A stretch of DNA of 64,000 nucleotides. Source: Capitulum mitella. Taxonomy: Eukaryota > Arthropoda > Thecostraca > Pollicipedomorpha > Pollicipedidae. Positions within the stretch are counted from its first letter, which is position 1; every line of letters begins with the position of its first letter. The notes beneath the pieces are model-generated. The model did not search any database and was not told the DNA's origin. It was given only the letters and a program-made list of their open reading frames with translations. The translations under genes were made by a program, and so were the position numbers. The stretch is taken from assembly GCA_030062745.1 (NCBI GenBank), contig CP099841.1, positions 29,577,398-29,641,397 of the forward strand, read 5' to 3'. Shown one piece after another: positions 12,061 to 23,708 of this stretch.

Positions 12061-12730
12061 CGCGGTGCATGAATACTTGACGATGGCACGATCGCCGTGG
12101 TCAAACGTTTTGCTATGTAAACGGCCATCTGTCACACTGAGATCCAGGAAAATCTACGGCAACCGCTCCCTGATGGTGCAAAGCCAAAGGCAGCGGGTAA
12201 AACAAAACCTGTGCATGACAGTTGGTCCAGAGACATAGGTATACTTCCGAGACGCTGAGCTGGTTTATTTGCTGCGACGGAGCAGATTTACGTGCAAATC
12301 ACATTGAGAATGCCGTTCAGCACGAGCATACGGGTTAGCATGAACGGTATGACAACTTGACATGCACCCGACAAAAAACGCGCACATGGAACTGGAACCG
12401 TCCGAGCTGCATGCATAGAAGACTGGCGAAACGAAACGGCTGACGATTCGAACGGCTGACAATGACAATGACGAAACGGCTGAAACGACTCACGAAACGG
12501 CTGAGAATCCCCACACCAAACTGGGAGGTAGGCCATCAGTTCTGAGACGGGACACGCAAGCGTACGTCTCAACGAGGATCTTGCTGGCGTACTGGAAGCC
12601 AAGACACTGAGTTGAGAACTAACGTGGTGCGAGGCGTCGAGGATTTCATGTTATCAAAACATCGATCAGCACCCAACCGGATAGGTCAGCCCACCGGACA
12701 GTCAGCCGGACAGACGGTGCGGCGGGGCCG
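12061..12730. other. Unassigned sequence
   Basis: No gene supported. At 12435-12505 the phrase GAAACGGCTGA is repeated irregularly, suggesting a short degenerate tandem repeat. Confidence 0.35.
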
Positions 12731-12967
12731 GTACAGTGGGACCGGTACAGTGGGACCGGTACAGTGGGACGGCTACGGTGGGGCGGCTACAGTGAGACCG
12801 GTACAGTGGGGCCGGTACAGCGGGACCGGTACAGTGGGACCGGTACAGTGCGGCCATTACAGTGGGGCGTCATGGTGGGCCGTTACAGTGAGGCCGGTAC
12901 AGTGGGGCCGGTACAGTGGGACGGCTACGGTGGGGGTGGCTACAGTGAAGCCGGTACTGTGGGACCG
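12731..12967. repeat. 14-bp minisatellite, about 17 copies
   Basis: Units of GTACAGTGGGACCG and variants (CTACGGTGGGGCGG, TTACAGTGAGGCCG and similar) run head to tail. One unit near 12873 has lost bases. The array is GC-rich and opens the plus-strand frame in which it lies. Confidence 0.9.
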
Positions 12968-13150
12968 GCCGAGACCGCAGACCGGTCAGACAGTCCGCCC
13001 TGCAGCCGGCTGCTGACAGTCAGCCGGCTGCAGGTCGGCACAGCCAGAGCGACACGCCGCCGCTGCAATATGGTAATCAGCGGCAGCCCGGCGGGACACG
13101 GCCAAACAGGCGTGTCAGACGGGACGACGGGACAGGGCCAGAGAGAACGC

Positions 13151-13279
13151 AGCGCCAACACCGCAGCCGCCACAGATCCCAGCCAGGAGAGAACACAGTG
13201 CCAGCACCCTATCAGCCACCGATACCACTCAGGAGAGAGCACAGCGCCAAAACCGCAGCCGCCACCGACCCCACTCATG
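13151..13279. repeat. 46-bp minisatellite, 2.8 copies
   Basis: Two 46-base units at 13151-13196 and 13197-13242 and a partial third to about 13279, each starting AG(C/T)GCCA(A/G) and ending GAGAG(A/C)... CAC. It lies between the 14-bp and 40-bp arrays. Confidence 0.75.
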
Positions 13280-13287
13280 TTGACGAC

Positions 13288-13406
13288 CGCATACCCAGGA
13301 CGTCTGCGTGAAGACTGCGCCTGCGACCGCACACCCAGGACGTCTGCGTGGAAGACTGCGCCTGCGACCACACACCCAGGACGTCTGCGTGAAGACTGCG
13401 CCTGCG
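13288..13406. repeat. 40-bp minisatellite, 3 copies
   Basis: Three near-identical units (13288-13327, 13328-13368, 13369-13406) share CCCAGGACGTCTGCGTG and AAGACTGCGCCTGCG. The middle unit is one base longer, so reading frames shift across the array, which argues against a coding repeat. Confidence 0.9.
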
Positions 13407-14236
13407 TCTCAGCTCGGTGACGGCGCGGCAGGGCTGGTGCCGGCGCTGCGCCACAGTCAAGCCGTGGCCGGGGCACACTGGTTGACGGCCGGTCGGCGGG
13501 GGCAGACATCGGAGGAGAAGTCCGTTCCGGAATGCCAGGCCTGCGGTATTGTGCGTCAGGCGAGGCTGGGGCAGAGGAGCATGGATGGGCTCCCTTGAAA
13601 CTTTGGAGTCCGAGATACCCGTGGAACGCGGTGCTTTCTCTCGTAAACAGGAACTGCCCGGGACGCACTACCAGGGAACTCGGTTACTTGCTGGGATACT
13701 AGGCAACTGGTAGGATAAGGGAGAGAACACTTTAACTTCCACAGATTTCATCTCACACACATGCCAGCAACTTCGCAAACTTTGCCGACAACAAACCGAA
13801 AACTTTGCAACGCAAAGTTTCCAAAAATATTGCATCGCATCAACGTGCTTCAGTATTTCACTACAAAGGTTTATAGCCGGTGAACAGGCCACATTCTTTC
13901 TCCCTGTATATACGGTGAGTAACCGATCACTTCTGGGACCTCCCACACTTCTGCTAAGCACTAGAGCTATCAACCAACATCCCTCCGGTATGCTCCAGCT
14001 GGCCGAGATACGGTGAGCAGCGACACCACACAGTTCTCGGTACGCGCGAATGACATGCATCTCTCATGGCTCGCAGACCATGTCAGGCGCCAGAGATCGG
14101 GTTTAGACGGAACTGTTGATGGCCGCGGCCGGCGGGCGCTGTTCGACCGCGGCTGTCATCACACAGCGGCCGTCCCAGCGCGCGGCTCCGTCCGCACGGG
14201 GCGTGATCGCGCCGGCTGGTGCGGGGGCCCGCGTCA
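13407..14236. other. Unassigned sequence between minisatellites
   Basis: GC-rich to about 13600, then moderate GC to about 14080, then GC-rich again up to the 37-bp array. No exon or RNA gene supported. Confidence 0.35.
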
Positions 14237-14650
14237 GCGGCGCGTGAGCCCCGCTGGATGTGAGATCGTGTCAGCGGCACGTGAGCCCCGCTGGATGTGA
14301 GGTCGCGTCAGCGGCACGTGAGCCCCGCTGGATGTGAGGTCGCGTCAGGGGCACGTGAGCCCCGCTGGATGTGAGGTCGCGTCAGCGGCACGTGAGCCCT
14401 GCTGGATGTGAGGTCGCGTCAGCGGCACGTGAGCCCCGCTGGATGTGAGGTCCTGTCAGCGGCACGTGAGCCCCGCTGGATGTGAGGTCGTGTCAGCGGC
14501 ACGTGAGCCCCGGTGGATGTGAGGTCCTGTCAGCGGCACGTGAGTCCAGGTGTACTGCGGTCGTGTGAGCGCCACGTGAGTCCGTGTGAGCGGCACTTGA
14601 GATCAGATGGACGTCAGGTCGTGTGAGCGGCACGTGAGTCCTGATGGACG
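14237..14650. repeat. 37-bp minisatellite carrying CACGTG E-boxes, about 12 copies
   Basis: Units start near 14237 and recur every 37 bases (14274, 14311, 14348, 14385, 14422, 14459, 14496, 14533), then degenerate to about 14650. The core reads GCGGCACGTGAGCCCCGCTG followed by GATGTGAGGTCG. I count ten CACGTG hexamers; the first unit has CGCGTG and the eleventh CACTTG. CACGTG is the canonical bHLH E-box (Myc/Max, MITF/TFE, USF, Clock classes). Whether it is bound is unknown. The period is not a multiple of three, so it is not a coding repeat. Confidence 0.95.
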
Positions 14651-16106
14651 CGGACGCGGCCGGACCGCGACGCCGCTCTCTGCGGTCGGCGACCGCTCAG
14701 CTGCGCCGCCGGCCACCGATCGGCCCTAATGAGACGTCATTACGACATCGGCACGCTGTAGCCGGGCCAGCCGGCCGGCGGGCACGGCCCGGTCCGTCAA
14801 CCGCCGGCCAGAGGTCAAACTCGGTTGGATATATCAGAATGCGTCCCCTGGGGCTTAATCTTCGGCCGACGGTCAGCAATACTTCCGGGATAGGTCGGAC
14901 AACATCTCTGAGGCATGATCTCCAGCCAGAGGCGAGCCAGCCGTTCCTGGATCTGCCGGCAACCTCTTCTAGATCCTCTGCATCTTGGGAGGCATGACCG
15001 TCAGTAAGGATCAGCCGGCCTCCCCCCAGCTGCCGTGCAACATCTGCCCGGGGAATGACCGCCAGGCGGTGATCCACTGCGCCACTGCTGGCGTCCCGCG
15101 GTCCCAGCAGTCGCTGGGCGGGGAGGAGGTGAGGGGGTCCCGGAATTCGCCGCCACTGCACGGCTCACTGATCTCGAACGGCGCTGGCAAAAACGAAGCG
15201 CCGGCGGAGTCGCACCGACAAGCGTCGACAAAACCCGACCTTCCTGGCCAGCTGATAACGCTCACAGCGGTCATGGGACGCGTGGGGCAGACCATGACGA
15301 AGCTTGTCATGAGCTGATGCTACGCGACGTGAAGACGCAAATGCATGGCGCTAAGACAGCAAACTCAGTTTGTCTAGACGGCGGTCAAAGCTCACGGGAC
15401 GGTGATAAACGTTGCGCGAAATGTCCGAGGGTACCACCAGCTGCGCACGTCTCTCAGGGTCAGGACTAGGGGTCGGAGGCAGGGTGTTGAAAGGGGGGAG
15501 AGGGCGGAATCGACCCATGTGTCTTAATGTAGTTAAGGGATAAGAGGACTGAGGTGAATGAAACACGTGAATGAGGATAGCACCCATCGGCAGCAATGCA
15601 CGGATTGGGTTTTGACATTAGCAGTCCGACTTGTTTTATTGACTGCTGCAGGCAACACAAAACGGATAACATGGTAGCAAAATTTTCTCGCCTTATCTTG
15701 AACAAAGCGAACGTGCATCAAATACTAACTTTCAATCATACCCTAAAGGAAAAAAACGGAAGACCATCAAAGACTATTATGATCAGAGGTGAGCAGCTAT
15801 ATATACAAGACGCCTATGCAATAGGGCACTGGTGTCGTTGCTTTGGACTGGTAGGGTCTGAGTCCTACCGATGTTTCTCCGAGCCGTACCAATATTTTTT
15901 TCATTTTATATTATAAATGTATGGCATAACAGCCAAATGAAATGAAAAGGAAGTAAAAATCAAGAATTTAATGCAACAGTGTGTACAGCCAGGGACGGAT
16001 CCGGTATTTTGCGAATGGAAGGGGGACGGCGGATTTTTTTTAGAGACGCCGAAAAATATCGCTAGGCTGCATATGCTTTTAATGGTTAATGGGAGCACCT
16101 CACCAT
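14651..16106. other. Unassigned sequence
   Basis: GC-rich to about 15280 with several chance frames on both strands, then falling to moderate GC. No domain, splice pair or repeat recognised. Confidence 0.3.
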
Positions 16107-16923
16107 GTGCGTCCCTCACACACCTGGCTGAAACTATCGGGATGCCAAGAAGCTATTGTTATCCAATGCCACGTATCACGAGCTCCTGCCGGCCAATTTT
16201 CAGCACCCTAGCGGTAACAGGTTTGAGGCAATGAAGGAGGGGTTAATCGCTTAGGCGCCTCGCGCTTTGCATGCAAGCTGCACTCCCGTTTCGCCCTAAA
16301 CCCATCGAAACTGATCGCCTAGCTGCCCATCTGTCTTTCCAGGCCATCATTGCGCCAAACTGCGCCGTTTGAGTTCCGACAATTAGCCCACGGAAACAAG
16401 GGCATAAAAGAGGTGCACGCGCGCTGCGCGTGACCCGTTGCATCCTATGCATCATATGGGATACCGTTAGACAGACCTGTACTGTTCTGTCTAGCCGCCA
16501 AATTCCAGCCACATAGGTCATCGCTTCTGGCGCGTGAGTGCCGACCACAGACGCGCGCACCTGCAAGTGGGGCCCGTATTGTTGCGAAGTCTTGAGCCAA
16601 CAGCAACCGCCGTTTGACCTCTACCCGTGTATTAACTGAATCCTGCAGAGGTCCGGCTCGCGCACTTGGCACGTGTCACACGCCACGAATCGCTTCGAAA
16701 CCTGCAGTAAAATCTGTCCGCCGATTCGGCGCACCCGATGGTGCCACTTGTGTCACGATCGGCCGGCGCGTTCAGGCACTAGACGCTCGGAAACTTGGAC
16801 TGACTGACTAACTGGCAAATACCTCGATCTGACCTTTTCCTAGAGACCATACATGACCATACATGAAAGCCCGCTCGTTAAAAGCGTGCAAAGAACACTT
16901 TTACCTCTTTCGATTTTGAATTA
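16107..16923. repeat. Dispersed repeat R1, copy A
   Basis: Aligns in order and orientation with 32077-32960. Shared blocks include GTGCGTCCC(T/C), AAACTGCGCCGTT, AAAAGAGG-GCACGCGCGCTGC near 16397, CTGCAGAGGTCCGGCTCGCGC near 16645, GCACCCGAT and CTAGACGCTCGGAA near 16780, and CTTTCGATTTTGAA at the end. Divergence is substantial with small indels. On the minus strand both copies can be read with a shared peptide block (RVT-SARAPLL, then AQF and MM-W), but no domain is recognised. Class unknown; no terminal inverted repeats or poly(A) tail identified. Confidence 0.8.
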
Positions 16924-18029
16924 TGCGTGCATTGTGGAAAAACAGACATGAAGTGGCAGAAACATCAGGCGTCCCAACAAGCTAGATTTGTAATGGCTGG
17001 AATTTAGTGGTGGGTTGGGGAGGGCATCGCATTTGTATTCTTATCTGTCGATCTATTTAAAGGAACATATGGCAGAATACAAACAGAATTTCCAGTTTTC
17101 AAGGCAAAATATTGAATATGACAATTGTTAAAAAATAAGTTTAAAGTATGATTAAGGTTTCCAATCTTTCTTCTCATAATGGAAAATATGATGTTGACTC
17201 GTGGTTGCTGACCTTGACCCAACCTTGACCTGAGTTAACCTCAAACTGGACATTCCAGGCCAATGTTACTTGGCCTCGTGAGCTCGTGGCGGGCGTTGTT
17301 AACTTATGGTTCTTTGGTGAAGTGAGGAGTGACCAGTGAGGTAGAACTTTACCTTTCCTTAGCCTTTTTTGTCTTTGCTTCTCCCGTAATCTCACCAGCT
17401 CTGACTTCTGACTGACTGACTGTTTTCAGGGCTTATCCCTACCCCTTTATTCCCTTACTTTGTAACTTTTGCCTTCTCCTCGAGCTATTTCTTCAACACA
17501 TCAAGGTAAGCTGGTGCAATCCAGCACTTGTGATCGCATATTTACGGTCATGCATCACTGTGGAACCAGCTACACAATCGAAACCTCTTTTTCCCGGCTT
17601 CATTTACGTTTATTTACATTTACATCATTTACGTTTCATCAATTTCTGTCTCCAACTGTAGCACATCAGGTAAACATATCCTCTTTCGCCAATCAGCCAA
17701 ACAATGTCACGTCCAATCGGGGAACGTTCCATGGCCTTGAACACCACCGTTCCATCCCACTAGCGGCGGCGTCCGGCACAAGTTACATCCTGCGCAATAG
17801 GTTGTGATGGATGCACTTCCAGATTTGGCGAGCAGCGAAACGAGGGAAAGGCGCCGACGTTTGCTGATGTTGTGGTGTGGCGGTAATTGACAGCAATCAA
17901 AATTTTCTCAACGGATTTAACGCCGCCTACAAGTCACGAGCATCCGTTTGCTTTCACTTATCCGGCGGGTAAGATACGTTGTTGAATCCCTCTGCACTTG
18001 CCGGCTTGCTGAAGTCGCCCTAGGTGAGG
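16924..18029. other. Unassigned sequence
   Basis: No gene supported. GTAAG- and GTAAAC-type donor-like sites near 17508 and 17671 follow ACATCA(A)G, but the sequence before them has no protein-like frame. Confidence 0.3.
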
Positions 18030-18976
18030 TGGCAGCCACTAGTCACCCAGCGGGAGCAGCAGCGTGGGTTCGCTGCCTTCCAGAACCCGACCAGAGCCGG
18101 CCAGAACAGGCCGCCATCCGTCGGCAGCCAGACAGCCAGGTCCAGCGACGCGGAAGTGGCCCGGCATTCTGATTCGGCGCCGGAACACCGGGACACCGGA
18201 ACACCCTCCGCCCGGGACTCCAAATGCCGCTCACATGCCTGAACTCCTGACGAGGCGTGGGATCGGAACGGTTCTGGCATCAGGCGACTCCGCGGCTGCG
18301 CATTCCAGTTCGAGCACTCATTACGGGAACATGCCAGCCACGTGACGAGATGTTCGGCTCCCAATGAGTGGCTGTCACGTAGCCGGGCGATGCGCTCGAC
18401 GGTCGCGGACACGCCGATAACACAGCACACGGCGCTCCATTTCGGAGGCGCTCGTCGTCCTATCACTGAACCCGTGCTTGGTGCACGCCCGGTGCGACCC
18501 GTCCTCGTCTAGTTAGTTTCATGAGCTATTACCGGTAATTATGGTCTGCTGCGGCTTACAAGGCATTCCATTTCCAGTCAACAGTTGGCGGGAGCTACTT
18601 ACTGTCCCCGCAAGATGGCAGAGAGCGTTTTTTCGCTTTCTCTCCGCTCACGGCCGTTGTTCTATTGAGGAGGGTTCTAGGAGAAGAACGGCCGTGCAAA
18701 GTCCCCGCGATAGGCGGCGGCGCGCAGCCGCCTGGAGTCTGAAGATCCGCAGCAGTTCCACGGACGGCACTGAATTTGGCTTCCGCCCCCAGTATCGCCT
18801 CTAACACGTCAGCTGGCCACCTAATCCTAATCAGGAAGGGAGGATCTGTTAATGGCAGGGCTCCCTCAAAACAGCTGGCTCACTTCGTATATCGATAGAC
18901 CAGGTGAGGCCCGGCGCGCGCCGTTCGCAGCCACCTGCGCCAGGAACGGCGCCTGCGCCGCGGACGGACCGCGTTG
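18030..18976. other. GC-rich block and flank, no gene seen
   Basis: CpG-dense at 18030-18330 and again from about 18900. Overlapping open frames on both strands are explained by composition. Confidence 0.35.
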
Positions 18977-19240
18977 AACCGCGGCCATACCGAGAGCTCG
19001 CTGGACCGCGGCCATACCGAGAGCTAGCAGGACCGCGGATGTACCTAGAGCTCGCTGGACCGCGGCCGTACCGAGAGCTCGCTGGACCGCGGCTGTACCG
19101 AGAGCTCGCAGGACCGCGGCTGTACCTAGAGCTCGCAGGACTGCGGCGGTACCGAGAGCTCGCAGGACTGCGGCGGTACCGAGAGCTCGCAGGACTGCAG
19201 CGGTACCGAGAGCTCGTTCGACTGCGGCGGCACCCAGACA
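18977..19240. repeat. 27-bp minisatellite, about 9-10 copies
   Basis: Units at 18977, 19004, 19031, 19058, 19085, 19112, 19139, 19166 and 19193 read (G/A)ACCGCGGCCATACCGAGAG then CTCGCTG, with a diverged tenth. Each unit holds CCGCGG and, in most, GAGCTC. Because 27 is a multiple of three, several frames stay open on both strands (frames of 130-172 codons), giving 9-residue peptide repeats that should not be taken as genes. Confidence 0.95.
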
Positions 19241-19572
19241 TTCAGCCGCGCTATATATCTCATTACCGACGCCGGCATTCGCCATCCGGTCACATCCATT
19301 AACAGAGAGAGGAAGGAGGGGTTGGAACGACCCCCAGCCATTTCCCGATGGGGAATGGAAGAGCAATGAGACAAAAACGACCAATACAATGACTTTCTGC
19401 CTTTACGACTGCATCCTACTTGACCCTTTTAAGTCACACGTTGACCTTACAGGTGACCTCACAGGTCATGCCCTAACATCGCCCCAGCAACCATTCGGAT
19501 CAAACCTCTAGTGAAAAATGTCATTGGTTTCTAGCTTCCACTAGACTCCGTGAGACGTAACCCATACGGAGC
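19241..19572. other. Left flank of the large palindrome
   Basis: Contains a TGACCT/AGGTCA cluster at about 19441-19470 but does not pair with the right flank of the palindrome. No gene supported. Confidence 0.35.
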
Positions 19573-20602
19573 GCATTCACGACAAATCGACCAGGAGGTG
19601 GCATTCTCATGCCTCAGATCGGAAGCAGTATCGGTGGGGAGGGTTTCCTTATGCCCTGAATGCACTTGCGCAAATTTTAGTTCGATCAGGTTAACGGTTC
19701 AGGAGTTATAGCCTCGGGCATTTTGGTTAGGTCACACTACCAGTTTTTTTTTCGTAGACGATTAGCATGTGAAATATTATTCGAAATCTAAATATCCAGA
19801 CATTTCTGAGCTCGCAAAAGTTCAATGAAACCGTTACTAGCTAGATTTTTTATACATAATAAACAGAAAAAAGTTACGATATGGCCTTTGGTCGTCAAAA
19901 TGTTTAGTTTTGTTTAGTCAGAATGGAAGGCCCGTATTTTGGCTTCATATAATGTAAATAACAGAACAGCTGGATTTGGGAGCGCAAATGTCACCATATT
20001 TCAAAGTTTTCGAGACCCAGCTTTAGGATCTCAAGGACTAACACAGCAACGGAGCTCAGAGTGACAACAATTAAAAGCACGTCAAAATTTATGAAAAATG
20101 AACGTATATTTGTTGGTTCTGAGTTAATATTGTATGACCAGGTGGTCAAACAAGGTCGTATAATAACGCCCAAAATTTGTGGGCAATAAAAGCAAACATG
20201 AGGATCCTATAAATTAAACGTAAGTACTGAGGAGCCAAAAAAGGGGCAGAAACGTTTTTCACTGTGAAAAATATTTTCTGTTCCTCAGGTCACATTAGGT
20301 CAGGTAAACAGCCTTTGAAACACAACAATGATTTGTGACGACACTGGCACTCAAGTAAAGTTACTTTAGGCATACGTTTTGGAATCACCATTGCTAATGT
20401 TTGGTCACAAATGAAAAAAAAACTATCAGAAAAATAAATGTAGGTCATTTAAAGCCATATCGGGTTAGCTATGATCAGATATTACAACATTCGTATCTCG
20501 AGATTGGGCAAATGTGTCAAAGTCAAATAAACGCTGTTTGGTCGCTATAATCATGCTGGTGTGTTCTTGAATGACATGGAAGTCAGGGGTAGGTCAAGTC
20601 AG
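19573..20602 (-). repeat. Left arm of a large imperfect palindrome
   Basis: The reverse complement of this arm aligns with 20721-21839 along its whole length. Diagnostic pairs are GTCGATTTGTCGTG (outer end), CTCCTGAACCGTT and GATCGAACTAAAATTT, GGATATTTAGATTT, the block encoding RSFF, GATTCCAAAACG(T/C)ATGCCT, and AATCTCGAGATA near the inner end. Divergence is moderate with indels, so the arms are old. The 61-codon frame at 19991-20173 on the minus strand is the counterpart of the start of the plus-strand frame at 21193. No transposase was recognised. Confidence 0.85.
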
Positions 20603-20720
20603 ACCGGGTCAACTACGATAACAGACAAAATGTATCTGTCTGGCTAAAAAAAATCACGGTTCCACGGTGCTCAGATTTGAACGAGGCAAACACATCCTGT
20701 CTGCCATCGTCCTTGACCTG
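20603..20720. other. Spacer between palindrome arms
   Basis: About 118 bases that do not pair and would form the loop of the foldback structure. It includes an A-rich run near 20646 and TGACCT-GCT-TGACCT at its right edge. Confidence 0.6.
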
Positions 20721-21839
20721 CTTGACCTGACTTGCCCTTTACGACATCCACGCCGTTCGAGAACGGATCAGTGTGATAAAAGCGATTAAAACAGCGTTTG
20801 TTTGACGTCCGCATCTTTACCCAGTCTCGAGATAAGAACTATGAAATATCCGACCTTAGTCGACCTTATATTACCTTACATGACCTAAATTATGCTTTTT
20901 CTGACAGTTTTTATGTGTGGCCGAACATAAGCAATGCTGATTCCAAAACGCATGCCTGAAGTACCTTAACTTGAGTACCAGTTTCGACACAAATCAGTGT
21001 TATGTTCCAATAACTGTTGAACTGACCTGGCATGACCTGAGGAGGTTTTCGGATGCCGTTTTTTCGAATTCGCATTTTGATATGTAAAAGTTTTTGAGAA
21101 ACGAAACAAAGAGTCTCTGGCCCTTTTTGGACTGGTCAGTACTCAAGATGAGTTTCTAGGATCGTCATAGTTTCATTTATTGCCAACAGATTTTGGACGA
21201 CATGGCACGACCTTATTTGACCTTCAAACCCTGTAATATTAACATAAAGCCAATAAATATGCGTTCATTCTTCATGCACCTTGACGAGCTTCTGATTTTG
21301 TCTCGTCTCCGTGGCTCTGTTAATGCTCCAGATCGGGGGGCGGGGTCTCCAGAACCTTCAAATATGGCAGAATTTACGTTCGTAAAACGGACGTTTATAA
21401 CAAAAACGCTAGTTCTCTTATTTGCTATGTATAAAACCGACGCATGCATTTCCTATTCTGACCAAACAGTCATTTTTACGGACATCGAGGTTTTCGGAGG
21501 TCACGTGTCCTGAGGCCATGCCGTAACATTTTTATTATTTATGATATATCAAAAAGTCTGAATAGCAACGGTTTCCTTGAACTTTTGCAAGTTCAAACAT
21601 GTTCGGATATTTAGATTTGAAAGAATACTTGACATAGTTATTGGCCGCCGAACAAACCTTGCAACGTGACATCGCCGAAATGCCGAATGCTTCAACTCCT
21701 GAACCGTTCACTTGATCGAACTAAAATTTACGCAGGTGGATTCAGGACATACGAAAACCCTATACGCCAATTTTGGTCAAAGTCTGGGACATGAGGGCGA
21801 ACAATCAACCTTTTGCCGTGTCGATTTGTCGTGGAATGC
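20721..21839 (+). repeat. Right arm of a large imperfect palindrome
   Basis: Partner of 19573-20602. The 107-codon frame at 21193-21513 shares a peptide stretch with the left arm (R-x-x-L-T, N-I-N-x-x-P-x-N-x-R-S-F-F), because both arms derive from one ancestral sequence. The outer end diverges right after GTCGATTTGTCGTGGAATGC. Known: long inverted repeats of this kind arise from foldback transposons, head-to-head insertion of two related elements, or inverted duplication. The sequence does not distinguish these. Confidence 0.85.
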
Positions 21840-23454
21840 CCCAGGGTGCTTTTCAAGGGCACAAAACAAAATCTGGCGGCGAACAGAGAATGAAATTACC
21901 GTAGCTACACAAAGAATCGCTACCGATTAGTTCATCACTGGAGGTCCCTGACAACATGTTCACACCAGTGCATGCGACTGAATAAGACTGAATACCGAAA
22001 AATACTTCATACGTTTGTTGCACTATCACCATCGTCGTCGTATCATGATTTCTCCTTGAATGTCATCGAAAATGAGGCCATAGATCGGTGACCTCTCGAA
22101 GTATATTTCTATGTGACGTAATGGCTTTGTCTTTGTTTTGAACCTCTCCTCAGGTATCTCGGTCTATTTACTGGCTGACCCAGGTTACGCCAAGGGTGAC
22201 CCTGACGTAACCTAGCAGCGGCCTCTTCTTTTTCTGACCATGGAAAGGTATGGTGCGTATCGCATTATGTATTAGGTTGGGCCGTTACTATGATATACCA
22301 GAAAGGAACAACTGCCTGTTTTATCATTTCATCGTCAGAAACGAAATGGATCGACAATAGTACTCGCCTCATATTTCTCAGACCGTACGTAAAAAGGTTC
22401 CAAACTTCGGCAGAGTGAGCTTCCATACGCATCGGGGCTGTCCTTCTAAGGTAACTTGCAGAAAAAAAAACATTGCAGGCGGATCTCTACCAAAGATGGC
22501 TTGTACTGGCGAAGGCTATTGAACAGTGAACAGCTAATTCAATAGCAATATGAAAAGCTAAGTTCTTTAAAGCTCTTCCTTATATCATTTTATAACGTGA
22601 TTTGTGACATATGGGGCTGAGACTATTTCATTTGGAGCTGAGACTATTTCATCGTCATCTGACGGTGCCCAAGTGTGACACAGAGATGGTACGGAGGCAC
22701 GAACCAATCAGGGGAAGGCAACGAGCCGACGACCCCGTGCCCTTTTCGAAGATTTACCTCCATACAGGCCCATGGGACTGTATTGCAATAACGAGCCCAA
22801 ATCTGTTCTCGTCCTCGCCGGCCGCCACCTTTTCTCAGTTATCTGCCGAGGCCGCTACAGGTGGGATTGGGCGGGAAGAGGGGTCGGCGGGACGGAGCCG
22901 CAATGGTGCGGTGAAAGGCGCCGTGCTGCTGTTACCACAGCGAAAACGTCCCCAGCAATCGCTGTCGAGAGTGACCCATCTCAGATCGGTCCTTTATGTG
23001 GAAGAATCGATACCAGAAACAAGTGGCTGACCACACCGCATGGCCACTGGACGAAGTCTCACAATGATGTACCGGCACCCTCTGAATGCCCATATCTCCC
23101 CCAGTAACAGCCGAAGAGATGTTTGTAACTGTTAGCAAGCATTAACAGCCACAAGCAATGACCACTAACGAACAGGGGATGATCAGTAGTTATTGAAGGG
23201 AATAATTTTGCCTGTAACCATGGCATGCCGAGCTCCACCGGGAGCAAAAGTCAAGATTATGTAAAAAAAAAATAACGACGACGCTCGGTGCTGCTGATTC
23301 AAACCAACACCATCAGAAAGTGCCAGTGACGTGTTATTCAACCACCACTGGAGCTCTACAAGAAGTACGCTCAACACGGCTCGGGCTTTGAGACACTAAG
23401 GCATAGCACATTGACCATGACAAAAACTACCACCGTCAGCGTAAATGCCCCGCA
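21840..23454. other. Unassigned sequence
   Basis: The first 350 bases continue the TGACCT-rich style. A 20-bp tandem duplication (GAGCTGAGACTATTTCAT-like) lies at 22612-22652, and an A9 run at about 23262. No gene supported. Confidence 0.35.
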
Positions 23455-23700
23455 TCACCGGGACGTCAATGGTACGTCCCGCGAGGCCGTTCTCCCAGGT
23501 CGCGCCGCGGCCGCAGAAACAATGGCGCCGCTCTGTCGGCGGTGAGGGTCGAGCGATACGGTGACCGACGTCACGACGTGCTGACACTCGGCAAACAAAG
23601 GCGCCGGGCCCACGCCGCATGAGGAGTGAAGAGGTCCTCTGAAGAGCGCCTCCGGTTTCGCCGTATTGCAGCAACTGCACGTTGATAAATGGTATGAATT
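23455..23700. other. CpG-dense block upstream of a TATA motif
   Basis: Short GC-rich, CpG-rich stretch directly before the TATAAAAG motif at 23709. It could be an upstream promoter region, but similar blocks without TATA motifs occur across the window. Confidence 0.35.
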
Positions 23701-23708
23701 CGCGGTGC

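Noticed and set aside
11382..12128. 248-codon minus-strand open frame
   Set aside because: It crosses a minisatellite and GC-rich sequence where stops are rare. The translation is low-complexity, other frames are open over the same bases, and there are no splice sites or domain.
14237..14650. CRISPR array
   Set aside because: The repeats are contiguous without unique spacers, and the sequence context is animal; this is a minisatellite. The same holds for the other tandem arrays.
18904..19302. Proteins with 9-residue repeats on both strands
   Set aside because: These are artefacts of a 27-bp minisatellite.
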